Numbered from the stretch's first letter, positions 7,625 through 16,112 are shown. The stretch is 64,000 nt of DNA from Rubrivivax sp. (GCA_026125665.1 JAHCKS010000002.1:98917-162916), one strand, 5' to 3'. Notes: generated from the letters alone by a model not told the origin. Translations and numbers: made by a program.

Positions 7625-10008
7625 GCTTCCAGCTTCTCGAGAAGTTCGGGGTTGACTGTTATCGGGTCCTCGCCCTCTGCGAACGGGACGTCATGTTTGT
7701 TGTAGGCGGCCTCGTTGAGCGTCTCCATGGCACCACCCACCATCAGATCCAGGTCGGCGGCAGCGTCGCCGAGCTCTTCCCTTGTCCATTCCGGACGCGA
7801 CAGCAGCAACCGAGCCAATGCACTGTGCGCTTCATCGAGGCCAAGCAGACTAGAAGGCGGCGTGTCCGGCTCGACTTCGGAGTCGACCTCAGGCAGTGCG
7901 AGAGCCGGCGGGTCTTCTTCCTTGAAGATGTTCGCCAACATGGCGGATACCGCCTCGGTGTCCTTCTGCAGGGCTGCAATGCGCGCGGGGTCCAGTCTGA
8001 AGCCGGCCGCCTCGACGTTTACGGCACCCATTGCAGCATCTGGCGCGGCCCCGGCCGCCACTGCGTGCACATCAGAGAACACCTTTCGGGGCTCGACGCC
8101 GAGCGCCTTGTAGACTTTCTCGAGCATTCTGACTTCGGTTGGCGAAGTCGCTCCATCAGACTGCGCCACCGTGGCCATGAAGGTAGCAATCGTCTCTCTC
8201 GCCGCGGAGTCGAGCGGCTCCAGCTTCTTCTTCAGCGCCGTGAGAGACGCTGGCGCCATCATCAGCAGCCGAAGATGAGCCAGTAGCCTGCGGATGTGGT
8301 CGGGTGTGAGATGGGTCCACGCCTGCACCTGCCGTCGTAGGTGACTCATCTCGTCTACGGTGAACTCGCCATCGGCTGCGGCTACTGCGGAGGCCAGCTG
8401 AAGCGTCAATGCCGCCGCCTGGTACGCGGGTGTGGCGCGGCTGGTCATCTCGCCCGGCGGAACGGCGAACAGCACAACCTTCTCGTCCGGCTTCGGCAGC
8501 TTCGCGCCACCTAGAACATCCGGCTCGATTCCAATGTTGAGAGACTCTAGTGCGCGCGCCAGCGCCAGCGTCTTCTCCTTGGTCAGCGCTTTGGTGGCGT
8601 CCAGACTGGCGAGCAGCTGCTGGAAGGTCACGCAGACCATGCCACTGCCCATGCGTGCCTTGAGGGCAAGCAACACCTTCTGCGCGCCTTCGGGCCAAAG
8701 GGTGGCCGGTAGGTAGAGGAGCCCTTCAAGCGCGTACCGCGCCTCCGGGTTCCTGCCGACGAGTCGGCTGTACGACTCCAGGTCCTTTGTTGTCGCTTCC
8801 ACGACGGCCTGAAGCTTCTTCACAGGCGCCGTCAGTACCGTGATGTCCGGCGTTTCGCCAAAGGTTAAGCGCAGCTCGTCGTATCCGCGGAAGCCGGCCG
8901 AAGACGGACGGTGCACGTGCTTCAGCTTGGTCCTGTTCCTCGGCAGGACGATGCCGTCTCCGAAGACTTCCTGGTACTTGCGAACGAAGAGCTTGTCGAA
9001 CTCATCGCCGCAGCGTGTTGCCGGTGTGCGCAAGTAGGCTGCTGGGTCGAGCTTCGCCCAGGCGAGCGCGAGTTGGGCCGGCACCGGCGCCTGGTCGACG
9101 GCGGCTTGGCCCAGCGCGACGCGAACGTACAGCGGCAGCTCGTCGGTCTTCGGAAAGGCCGGAACCGGCTTGAGGTATGCCTTCTCCGGATGTTCAGCCA
9201 GTGACACCCAGTCAAGGAGCGAGCTCGCGTACTTCAGAAAGGAGCCTGACTTGTGCCCGTAGATGTCCAGCAAGCGACGCAATTCGGTGGCGATGGTCGG
9301 CCAGTCTGCCTTCGCCGTGTCGTCCTTCGCAGCATCCAGGATGCCTCTGCGCTCCAACCCATAGAAGTAGAGGAAAACGTAGCCGATGTCTGCCGCAGGG
9401 TCACTGCGGCCGCTGACAAGCCAGTTCAGGTATGCGCGACGCGCCGTCGCCGGAATGTCGGAATAGCTCGGCCAGTACCCCATCTGGCGCTCGGTGTAGT
9501 CGCCGTGCGTCGCCACAGACTTCGATGGATCGATGAGACAGGGGTCGTTGGCACCTGTCGGTGTCGGCAGGGACGTCCCGAGGTAGACGAGCCCACCCGG
9601 AATCGTCAGGCCGGCCACGATGAAGGAGTCGCCCGCCGGAACCCACTTGGCTCTTCCGAAGCCAGTGGGCGCCGCGGGGATGCGAAAGGGCACCGCCGGC
9701 GTCGTGCCGTTCCTCACGACCACGGGCACCTCGTCGCGGACGACGGTCTTGGGCGCCGGGGCGCCTTCCCCTGAGGCTGGCCTCGCCCTAGCCCGACTCG
9801 TCATCGGCGAACCGGGAGGCGTCGCGGGCGCTGCTCTCCCCACCGGCGCATCCTTCGACCTCACGTAGAGATAGACGATGATGCCCAAGACTCCGAGTGT
9901 GCCCAACGCAAGCCATACCTCACGAGGTACAGATGCGATCAGTACCAGAAGCCCCAGAGCTGCGGCTCCGACGACCTTGCTAGAGGCCGGCGCCTTCTTC
10001 CTCGGCAC
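7621..10008 (-). CDS. sngA: Membrane-anchored TerB-domain protein, Shango SngA-like
   Basis: A 795-residue protein opening with two hydrophobic stretches (about residues 11-50) that should anchor it in the inner membrane, followed by a low-complexity linker. The region from about 120 to 450 fits a TerB N-terminal (TerB-N) domain. A central alpha-helical TerB-like segment has paired acidic motifs (VAAADGEFTVDEM and VAQSDGATSPTE) of the metal-binding TerB type. The remainder fits a TerB-C domain. TerB proteins are known from tellurite-resistance operons, but this domain order next to an ATPase and a helicase is that of Shango. It is the first gene of the cassette; its promoter must lie in the 530-base gap upstream. 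The membrane anchor suggests a sensor or scaffold role, which is inference. Confidence 0.8.
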   Translation of the reverse strand: MPRKKAPASSKVVGAAALGLLVLIASVPREVWLALGTLGVLGIIVYLYVRSKDAPVGRAAPATPPGSPMTSRARARPASGEGAPAPKTVVRDEVPVVVRNGTTPAVPFRIPAAPTGFGRAKWVPAGDSFIVAGLTIPGGLVYLGTSLPTPTGANDPCLIDPSKSVATHGDYTERQMGYWPSYSDIPATARRAYLNWLVSGRSDPAADIGYVFLYFYGLERRGILDAAKDDTAKADWPTIATELRRLLDIYGHKSGSFLKYASSLLDWVSLAEHPEKAYLKPVPAFPKTDELPLYVRVALGQAAVDQAPVPAQLALAWAKLDPAAYLRTPATRCGDEFDKLFVRKYQEVFGDGIVLPRNRTKLKHVHRPSSAGFRGYDELRLTFGETPDITVLTAPVKKLQAVVEATTKDLESYSRLVGRNPEARYALEGLLYLPATLWPEGAQKVLLALKARMGSGMVCVTFQQLLASLDATKALTKEKTLALARALESLNIGIEPDVLGGAKLPKPDEKVVLFAVPPGEMTSRATPAYQAAALTLQLASAVAAADGEFTVDEMSHLRRQVQAWTHLTPDHIRRLLAHLRLLMMAPASLTALKKKLEPLDSAARETIATFMATVAQSDGATSPTEVRMLEKVYKALGVEPRKVFSDVHAVAAGAAPDAAMGAVNVEAAGFRLDPARIAALQKDTEAVSAMLANIFKEEDPPALALPEVDSEVEPDTPPSSLLGLDEAHSALARLLLSRPEWTREELGDAAADLDLMVGGAMETLNEAAYNKHDVPFAEGEDPITVNPELLEKLEA

Positions 10009-10538
10009 TCGTCTTCTCTCCCTTGCCTAGCTGCCTCGTCAGCGAGGTCAACCGCCTGCCCAGCCATCGATCGGTCCGGTCCCAGACATGAGGCGCCGAT
10101 CAGCCGCGCGGCGGCCTTGGCTGCGGCCCATCAGTCATAGAGCCGCAGCTACTCCGGGCCATGTCGCTTTCAGCCCATACTGACATGTACCCGCGAGCCG
10201 CGAATATGTGGGCTAGGGGTTCTGCCTAGAGAGGGACGTGAAGTCCTCCGCAAGTTACCGGAGCTGGCTCGGGAAGAGAACCTTTCGACTGCTCCGCAGC
10301 GGTTGCTGCCGGTGACAGTTGGCGGGCGTACTCACGCTCATCACCATCAAGCCGCCGCTCGACGAATTCACCGGCACTTCCCGAACGGCGGCTGCATGAG
10401 GTGCACCTACCCCCGGCCGCGGCAATGCGACTCACCCCGGGGCCCTATCCCCGCTCACGCGGGGCAACCAACGCGGCGACCAGAGAAGGCGCTCCAAGGC
10501 CACCGCTCAGGTGGGGCTCGGCCCCCTTTCTTTGGGGC
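10009..10538. other. 530-base intergenic region upstream of the Shango-like cassette
   Basis: No coding region with plausible composition was found here on either strand. It must hold the promoter for the minus-strand TerB gene, although no clear -35/-10 pair stands out. It also holds a lone type I-E-like repeat at 10444-10470 and a hairpin at 10520-10539 next to the stop of the metalloprotease gene. The boundary between two defence modules makes it a plausible recombination joint. Confidence 0.5.
10444..10470. repeat. Solitary type I-E-like CRISPR repeat look-alike
   Basis: TATCCCCGCTCACGCGGGG followed by CAACC closely resembles the reverse orientation of type I-E repeats, with CCCCGC and GCGGGG arms (10449-10454, 10459-10464) and a TCAC loop. 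I found only this one copy; there is no second copy at 60-61 base spacing and no cas gene in the window. It may be a relic, an anti-repeat-like element or a chance hairpin. Confidence 0.35.
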
Positions 10539-10539
10539 C
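10520..10539 (-). terminator. Hairpin at the end of the ImmA/IrrE operon
   Basis: GGCCCC (10520-10525) pairs with GGGGCC (10534-10539) around an eight-base loop and overlaps the stop codon of the metalloprotease gene. No T-run follows on the minus strand, so termination is only suggested. A second small stem (GGGGC/GCCCC, 10513-10525) overlaps it. Confidence 0.25.
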
Positions 10540-11411
10540 TACCGCCCGCCTAACGGCCTCCGCGGCACGTAGGAGCCCGACGACGTGTACCGGCGGTTGC
10601 CGACACTTGGATCGAACTTCGCGTAGAGCATCGCTTCGGTAGCCAAGTAGATCAGCACCAGTGCCGTGTCCCCGGTCGACTGGATGCACTGCTCCAGCAC
10701 TTCGTACTCGCCGGCATCGTCGTTCGTGAACCAGACGTCGGCCGACTGCTTCCCCAGCCGCGCACACGCCTTGCCGTCCTGCAGCAGGTCGTAGGTGAAG
10801 GACTCCTCCTCCACGGCGTCTCGCAGCCACCAGCGTTTCGGTACATCGCTGGCGGCGACGTGCCAGCGCCGCCCAGCCTTGCCGTAGCAGGCCACGATCA
10901 CCGGCAGCGTGCTGATGTTGACCAAGCGAATGGCGGTGGCGAGCCTGCTTGTGTCGAATGCTTTGGCGATCTCGTCGATCTCAGCGAAGCCCGGCCTCTT
11001 GGTGGCCGCTACAGCGGGGTTGAAGAGCGCGCTTGGCATCAACAGGTGGGAAGCGAACGTGTCGGCCTGCTTCTCGACGTCGCGGTTCGCCTGCAGGTTC
11101 TGATCGGGTTCGTCCACCCGGCAGCGGAACGAACGGCCGCGATGGAGCCTCCAGTGGCCGAGCTCGTGGGCTATCGAAAAGCGTTCCCGCCCACGGATCG
11201 AGTTCGGCCTGATGGTCGCGGTCGCTTGGTCCTTGTACCCAACCAACGTGGCCTCGCAGCCATCGAGGAGGTCGTAGACGACTTCGACCCCGGCGTCGTA
11301 GGCGATGGCGTCGACGTCGATCTCGTCGGGCGTGGTGATGCCCAGTTCGTCAATCAAGTCCTCGGCCTGCTTGCCTGGGGTCACGCTACTTGCCGCTGTC
11401 GCCGGGCGCAT
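10539..11411 (-). CDS. ImmA/IrrE-family zinc metallopeptidase (CapP-like)
   Basis: A 290-residue protein with the zincin motif HELGH (residues 82-86) in the context SIAHELGHWRLH, and a downstream EKQADTFASHLLMP segment that supplies the third zinc ligand; both are hallmarks of COG2856 ImmA/IrrE peptidases. The first ~70 residues match the family's N-terminal part; the C-terminal ~120 residues form an extra, unassigned domain. These peptidases cleave repressors after DNA damage or phage signals. CapP, which activates some CBASS operons by cutting the repressor CapH, is of this type. The start overlaps the upstream gene by 26 bases. Here the partner is a sigma-like protein rather than an obvious CapH, so the substrate is unknown. 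Confidence 0.8.
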   Translation of the reverse strand: MRPATAASSVTPGKQAEDLIDELGITTPDEIDVDAIAYDAGVEVVYDLLDGCEATLVGYKDQATATIRPNSIRGRERFSIAHELGHWRLHRGRSFRCRVDEPDQNLQANRDVEKQADTFASHLLMPSALFNPAVAATKRPGFAEIDEIAKAFDTSRLATAIRLVNISTLPVIVACYGKAGRRWHVAASDVPKRWWLRDAVEEESFTYDLLQDGKACARLGKQSADVWFTNDDAGEYEVLEQCIQSTGDTALVLIYLATEAMLYAKFDPSVGNRRYTSSGSYVPRRPLGGR

Positions 11412-11790
11412 CTTTCTCCATTAGGTGCAGGAGTTGGTTGTAGGCCCGCAGCACGTCTTCATCCGACATCTCGCTGAGCTGCCTGGCGGCCATCGTGAAT
11501 CTTGGGTCGTTTTGCGCCAACCGCAGGAATTCGCGGGCCTGCAATGCTGTTGCCGTCGCCGCGGGCGGTTCCGGGGGAGGCGAACGCCGCCGTGCCTCGA
11601 CAGCCGTCTTGGCTGCGGCAAGACGGCGCTTCCCGGCATCGGCAACGGCCTTCGCAAGCATGGCGCGGCCCTGCGCAAGCACCAGTGCCGGATCCTCTCC
11701 AGCAAGCACCTGCTCGTCCGTCATGCCGATCAGCTCGTCGGTCAAGGCGTCCAGCAGCGTGTCGGGCGCGACCTTCCTATGCGTCGTCAT
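11386..11790 (-). CDS. Hypothetical protein, middle gene of divergent regulator operon
   Basis: A 134-residue mostly alpha-helical, Ala-rich protein. It has a Pro-rich break around residue 75 (SPPPEPPAA) and a C-terminal helical segment with the phrase MSDEDVLRAYNQLLHLMEK. I recognise no family. The start overlaps the end of the sigma-like gene by 14 bases, and its end overlaps the metallopeptidase start, so all three are probably made from one transcript. A plausible role is an anti-sigma or adaptor protein that the protease removes, but nothing in the sequence proves this. Confidence 0.6.
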   Translation of the reverse strand: MTTHRKVAPDTLLDALTDELIGMTDEQVLAGEDPALVLAQGRAMLAKAVADAGKRRLAAAKTAVEARRRSPPPEPPAATATALQAREFLRLAQNDPRFTMAARQLSEMSDEDVLRAYNQLLHLMEKDAPGDSGK

Positions 11791-12412
11791 CTTTGTCGCT
11801 CCAGTCTGGACGGAAATCGCGGATTCGGCGCAGGAAACGCTGCCGAACCGCCTCGAATCGTTTCTGGTCCCACCCGAGTTCTTTTGCCGCTTCGCCGCCG
11901 CGCAGGCCCATCGCCCAGGCCGTCGCCAGCAGCTGAATCTCCTCGTCCCCGGCGAAGGCCTTGTCCATCGCCGCGGCGGTTTCGAACACTGCGACCTGGG
12001 TAAGGAGATCTGCCACCGCCGTGCCAGCCACGGCAGGGGCCCCGCTCTCGCGCTCCAGTTTGTCGACGTGGTCGACTTCGTCCTGCTCGAATGGCGAAGC
12101 CTGGTCGCTCTCCCGCTCGTTCGAGGCGATGCTGTGCATCACCTTGGCGAGCATGGTCACGGGGTGCACCCCAACAAGGCACGTGCGCTCGCCGGCCAGC
12201 ATCTTGGTCATGGCTTCTTGGAGCAGATCGTTCCAGGCCCAGCCAACCAGGCCGAGCGCTTTGACCGAAGCGATGGTCCGCAGCCGGGCCCAGTCGGCGC
12301 CGGTGAACGCATCCAACTCGGCCCGGATGTCGGCAGTCGTCTTGCGTAGGTTCGGCTCATGTTCGTCGGGCATCGACAGCAGCTCCTCCCCTAAGACTGG
12401 CGAGCCAGCCAT
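11777..12412 (-). CDS. Sigma-70-like (ECF-type) transcription factor candidate
   Basis: A 211-residue protein. The segment NDLLQEAMTKMLAGE around residues 60-75 and the following helix (VTMLAKVMHSIASNERE) resemble sigma region 2, in which DLxQEA is typical. The C-terminal stretch (LRGGEAAKELGWDQKRFEAV, ~165-185) looks like the region 4 helix-turn-helix, ending RFLRRIRDF. It is divergent from the CD-NTase gene, with 116 bases between their starts, so it probably controls that interval. An internal ATG at 12373 is an alternative start. It may be a degenerate sigma-like DNA-binding protein rather than a true sigma factor. Confidence 0.55.
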   Translation of the reverse strand: MAGSPVLGEELLSMPDEHEPNLRKTTADIRAELDAFTGADWARLRTIASVKALGLVGWAWNDLLQEAMTKMLAGERTCLVGVHPVTMLAKVMHSIASNERESDQASPFEQDEVDHVDKLERESGAPAVAGTAVADLLTQVAVFETAAAMDKAFAGDEEIQLLATAWAMGLRGGEAAKELGWDQKRFEAVRQRFLRRIRDFRPDWSDKDDDA

Positions 12413-12528
12413 GCCGGACGCACCGGCACGAACATCTTCTCGCTGGCCGCGTACAACGTGCGCGCCTCGCCAGTCTATAGGCCCGAACGGCCGGGACTGC
12501 CCTGACCTATTGCCATACGAGGAACCTG

Positions 12529-14103
12529 ATGCTGCTGTTTCCTGCTTCCGGGCAAGTCCCGTCGCCTGCCGCCGGCAGGATCGGCTTCACCGCCGCGGCC
12601 TCCGACTTCCTGGAGCAGCTGGCCCGCCAGCTTGACGTCCCCCCGGGCCGCTACGAGGAAGCCAAGCGCCGCTACGAGTCCGTCGGCTCCTGGCTCAACC
12701 GCGACGAGTCGACGCTCAAGGAGTTCGACCCCGACGTCTACGTGCAAGGGTCGTTTCGCCTGGGCACGCCCATCCGCCCGGTCAACTCGGACGAGCACTA
12801 CGACATCGACCTGGTGTGCGAACTGACGCTGCGCAAGCATGAAGTCAGCCAGAAGGAGCTCAAGCGCCGCTTGGGGCTCGAGATGAAACTCTACGCCGAG
12901 CGCTACGGCATGGAGCCGCCGGAAGATGCGCGCCGCTGCTGGACTCTGCAGCACAGCGATGGCGTCCAGTTCCACCTCGATGCCCTTCCCGCCATTCCCG
13001 ACGGCGCGGCCAAGCGCCAGCTGCTGGAGCGGTACCAGCTTTCTGCCGCCTGGGCGGACAGCGCGATCGCGATCACCGACAGGAAGCACCCGGGCTACGA
13101 GCAGATCCAGTCCAACTGGCCACACAGCAACCCGCGCGGCTTCACCCTGTGGTTCCGCAGCCGGATGAAGGTCAGCTTCCGCAAGCGCCGCGAGGCCATG
13201 GCCCTCGAAGCCAAGGCAAGCGTCGAGGACGTGCCGACCTACCGCGTCAAGACGCCGCTGCAGCAGTCCATCCAGATCCTCAAGCACCACCGCGACGTGA
13301 TGTTCGAGCACGACGGCGACGACAAGCCCATCTCGATCATCATCACCACTCTGGCCGCCTCGGCGTATGGCGAGCAGGCGACCGTGGCTGAAGCCCTCGG
13401 GGCGATCTTGATGGGCATGGAGACCCACATCCAGTACGTCCGCGACCGCGTGTACATCCTGAACCCCACCGACCCGACTGAGAACTTCGCGGACAAGTGG
13501 GCCGAGAGACCGCAGTGCCGCGAGAAGTTCTTCAAGTGGCTGAACAGGGCGAAGGCTGATTTCGCGCGTCTTGGTGCCCTCAGCGACCGCAAGATGCTGG
13601 CCGAGACCGCGGACCGCTTCGTGGGCAGCCGCGTGGCCGCCGCGGCGGGCAACGCGATCAAGCCGAAGCTGACACTCGATGTGCTTCGCCCCCGCGCAAT
13701 TGCCGCACTCAGGGCGGTGCACAAGGAGGCACCGCCCTGGAGCCCGATGATGAACGGCCACGCCTCGATCGATAAGGCAACCTGGACCGGGCGCGGTTTC
13801 TCGCGCCCGATCGGGTTCAAGAGCGACGGCCAGCCGCTCATGAAGGGCGCCTCGCTGAACTTTGTCGCCAGCACCGACGTGCCGGCGCCCTACGACGTCT
13901 ACTGGCAGGTGGTCAACACCGGCAGGGAAGCCGAGTTGGCCGGCCAGCTGCGCGGCGGGTTCAACGACGGCTCGGTGACGCGTGGCCCAATCAACCGCCA
14001 CGAGACCACCAAGTACAGCGGCTCCCACACGATCGAGTGCTTCATCGTCAAGAACGGCTACTTGGCGGCGCGCAGCGGAGTCTTCATTGTCAACATCCAG
14101 TGA
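12529..14103 (+). CDS. CD-NTase with C-terminal AGS-C sensor domain (CBASS cyclic-nucleotide synthase)
   Basis: A 524-residue nucleotidyltransferase of the cGAS/DncV-like superfamily. The catalytic core shows GS at residues 74-75 in VQGSFRLGT, the metal-binding pair in YDIDLV (D92, D94), and a third Asp in FHLDALP (D151). The last ~110 residues, from YDVYWQVVNTG to the end, match the AGS-C domain, which accompanies SMODS-type nucleotidyltransferases and is thought to sense nucleotides. On phage infection it should make a cyclic di- or trinucleotide. It is followed five bases later by a SAVED effector. No Cap2/Cap3, HORMA or TRIP13 gene is present, so it fits a minimal, type I-like CBASS. Confidence 0.88.
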   Translation: MLLFPASGQVPSPAAGRIGFTAAASDFLEQLARQLDVPPGRYEEAKRRYESVGSWLNRDESTLKEFDPDVYVQGSFRLGTPIRPVNSDEHYDIDLVCELTLRKHEVSQKELKRRLGLEMKLYAERYGMEPPEDARRCWTLQHSDGVQFHLDALPAIPDGAAKRQLLERYQLSAAWADSAIAITDRKHPGYEQIQSNWPHSNPRGFTLWFRSRMKVSFRKRREAMALEAKASVEDVPTYRVKTPLQQSIQILKHHRDVMFEHDGDDKPISIIITTLAASAYGEQATVAEALGAILMGMETHIQYVRDRVYILNPTDPTENFADKWAERPQCREKFFKWLNRAKADFARLGALSDRKMLAETADRFVGSRVAAAAGNAIKPKLTLDVLRPRAIAALRAVHKEAPPWSPMMNGHASIDKATWTGRGFSRPIGFKSDGQPLMKGASLNFVASTDVPAPYDVYWQVVNTGREAELAGQLRGGFNDGSVTRGPINRHETTKYSGSHTIECFIVKNGYLAARSGVFIVNIQ

Positions 14104-14108
14104 GCGGC

Positions 14109-15251
14109 ATGGAACCCAACCTGCTCGACCGGCTTCTCGGCCATCCCCTGCTGAAGCGCGTCTTCGACTTCGCTTTGCGGCCCCGCAATGTGGGCCTGAA
14201 GCTGGTCGCCGGCGGTGTCGCCATCCTTGTTGCAGCCGCTGCCGGAGAGTTCGCCTTCGACCTGGCATACGTTGATCCCGGCAGCGGAACGCGTCTCAGC
14301 TTCAAGTCCGGAGAAGGCGCGCCGGCGATGATCATTTCGGCCGCCGTGGCCGTTGGCGCGATGCTGATATGCGTCGGCGCACTTGTCGCGATCTACGACC
14401 TCATCGTCACCCGGCGCAGGGAAGCCAGGAAGAAGAACGTGATCGTCGAGTTGCGGGGCCTGCATTCAGGGCCAAGTTCTCCGCCAACGCCGGCGGCCAT
14501 CGGGCTTGCGCCAGTAGCCGTCCAGAACGTGCCCATCGACTTCAGGCCGCAAGCCGAGGGGAAGCTGGTCGATCCCGAAGTGGCTTTGCAGAAGCTCGAC
14601 GCGTTGACGCCGACCATCGCTGCCGCGATCGCCGGTCGCGACGAAACGGACGTCACGGTCGCCATCGGCGGCCTAGCTGCGACGCCCGTTCTGTTCCTGG
14701 CGGGCATGCTTATGGACGACGAGGCGCATGTTGTTCTGTACGACTGGGATCGCGAGCAACGCGCGTGGCGCGGTCTCGACGGCATGGATGATGGCAAGCG
14801 CGCGCTCGCCGTCGACTACTCCACCCTGCCGATCGGGGCCAAACGAGCTGTGCTTGCCCTGTCCCTTTCCTACGCCGTCGACGAAGACGCACTGAAGCGC
14901 CGATTCAGCGCCGAAGCCGCGATCGTCCACATGCGAATCGAAGACCCGCTCGTCAACAAGTTCTGGTCCATGACCAAGCAGGGGGCGATCGCCAAGTCCT
15001 TCATCGAGACGGTGCAGCAGTTGTTGCATCGTGGCGTCCAGCGGCTCGACCTCATCATTGCCGCCCCGGCGAGCTTGTCGATTCGGCTTGGGATGGTGTA
15101 CGACAGGCGCCTACTTCCGGATGTCACTGTGCACCAGTACGAGAAGTCGACGGCGTCTGGCTATCCCTGGTCACTCAAAATGCCGACGCACGGCTTGACC
15201 CGTGCCACTGTTGAGCGAGCGCCACACGCAGGAACCACAACGACTGCATGA
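14109..15251 (+). CDS. cap14: Two-TM SAVED-domain CBASS effector (Cap14-like)
   Basis: A 380-residue protein starting at the ATG six bases after the CD-NTase stop. Two transmembrane helices are clear (about residues 30-52 and 75-98), followed by a basic RRREARKK stop-transfer segment. The C-terminal half is a SAVED domain: the final part shows the usual LGMVYDRRLLPDVTVHQYEK strand-loop pattern and YPWSLKMP. SAVED domains bind the cyclic oligonucleotide made by the CD-NTase; 2TM-SAVED proteins are inner-membrane effectors that disrupt the membrane and abort infection. A short Thr-rich tail ends the protein. It is the last gene of the CBASS pair. Confidence 0.85.
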   Translation: MEPNLLDRLLGHPLLKRVFDFALRPRNVGLKLVAGGVAILVAAAAGEFAFDLAYVDPGSGTRLSFKSGEGAPAMIISAAVAVGAMLICVGALVAIYDLIVTRRREARKKNVIVELRGLHSGPSSPPTPAAIGLAPVAVQNVPIDFRPQAEGKLVDPEVALQKLDALTPTIAAAIAGRDETDVTVAIGGLAATPVLFLAGMLMDDEAHVVLYDWDREQRAWRGLDGMDDGKRALAVDYSTLPIGAKRAVLALSLSYAVDEDALKRRFSAEAAIVHMRIEDPLVNKFWSMTKQGAIAKSFIETVQQLLHRGVQRLDLIIAAPASLSIRLGMVYDRRLLPDVTVHQYEKSTASGYPWSLKMPTHGLTRATVERAPHAGTTTTA

Positions 15252-15683
15252 GGTCTGGCGCACGCTCGCTGATGGCCGGCAAGATGCTGTATCGCAGCGC
15301 GTTGGCTCAGACGCAGGTCCAGGCTGTGGGCATCGATGCCCATCTCGCCTGCGCCGGCGCCCGGGAGCTGTTCGGAGCTGTACTCGCGCCTTGCGAGCGT
15401 CTGCTTCCTCTGGGCTGCGGCCCGTCGCGCGAGCGGGCTCGAGTGGGTCGTTCGGAAGGTGCAGCGGTCATCTGACCTACGGACTCACCGAGGGCGGCTT
15501 CCGGCCGCGGCTGTTACTCGACCGCCAAGTCTCAGCGACAGCAGCCAGTCTAAGGCGGGCTAAGCGGTCGCTGTCAGATTGAAGAGCCGCAGCTGCCGGA
15601 GCTCCTCCGGTCCGAAGCGCGTATCCAGCGCTCGTCGGCGCGCAACGGAAGGCGACAGCCATCCCTTCGGCCAGAATCGCGCT
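15252..15683. other. 432-base region with no supported gene
   Basis: Open frames here lack a sensible start, conserved motif or ribosome-binding site. The words GAGCCGCAGCT at ~15589-15599 also occur at ~10140-10150, upstream of the Shango-like cassette, a short repeat that could mark flanking material of the defence block but may be chance. The promoter for the downstream HTH gene should be here. Confidence 0.4.
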
Positions 15684-16112
15684 ATGCCCAACATCGCTCA
15701 ACTCCTGAGGGAAGAAGTCTCCCGGGTCGCCCGGAAGCAATCGCGTGCAGAGGTCGCCTCGCTCAGGCGCACGGTGGCTAGGCAGCGCTCGGACGTCGCC
15801 GCGCTGAAGCGGCAGGTCGCAGACCTGACGCAAAAACTGTCCGCGATGCAGAAGCAGCGCCGTAGTGTGGCCCCTGAGCCGGAGACGCCGATGGCGGCGG
15901 TGCGCTTCAGCGCCAAAGGCCTGGCGTCGCATCGCCGGCGGCTGGGGCTGTCGGCCGCCGAGCTGGGGCGGATGTTCGGCGTCAGCGGGCAGACGATCTA
16001 CATCTGGGAGTCGGGTCGGGCTCGGCCGCGTCCGGGCCACATGCCGGCCATTGCTGCGTTGCGCACCCTCGGGCGCAAGCAGGCAGCGGCCGTGCTGGCC
16101 AGCCTTCCGTAG
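15684..16112 (+). CDS. HTH (XRE-type) DNA-binding protein with N-terminal coiled coil
   Basis: A 142-residue protein. Residues ~15-60 form a charged, heptad-like coiled coil (RKQSRAEVASLRRTVARQRS and on). From about residue 78, SAKGLASHRRRLGLSAAELG followed by FGVSGQTIYIWESGRARPR is a classic helix-turn-helix of the XRE type. A Pro-rich, Ala-rich end follows. It is probably an oligomeric regulator of the accessory region or a nucleoid-type protein. The ATG at 15684 is chosen because the longer open frame upstream has no motif. The next gene begins 24 bases downstream. Confidence 0.75.
   Translation: MPNIAQLLREEVSRVARKQSRAEVASLRRTVARQRSDVAALKRQVADLTQKLSAMQKQRRSVAPEPETPMAAVRFSAKGLASHRRRLGLSAAELGRMFGVSGQTIYIWESGRARPRPGHMPAIAALRTLGRKQAAAVLASLP

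Noticed and set aside
7621-10008. Tellurite-resistance locus because of TerB domains
   Set aside because: No terA, terC, terD or terZ genes are nearby, and the ATPase and helicase neighbours fit an anti-phage cassette.
10444-10470. CRISPR array
   Set aside because: Only one repeat-like unit exists, with no spacer-repeat periodicity and no cas genes.
12475-14268. 597-codon minus-strand frame opposite the CD-NTase
   Set aside because: The plus strand encodes intact catalytic motifs and the AGS-C domain; the minus frame has none.
15252-15683. A small gene at about 15248-15475
   Set aside because: It lacks a ribosome-binding site and any conserved pattern, and its composition is like the surrounding non-coding DNA.
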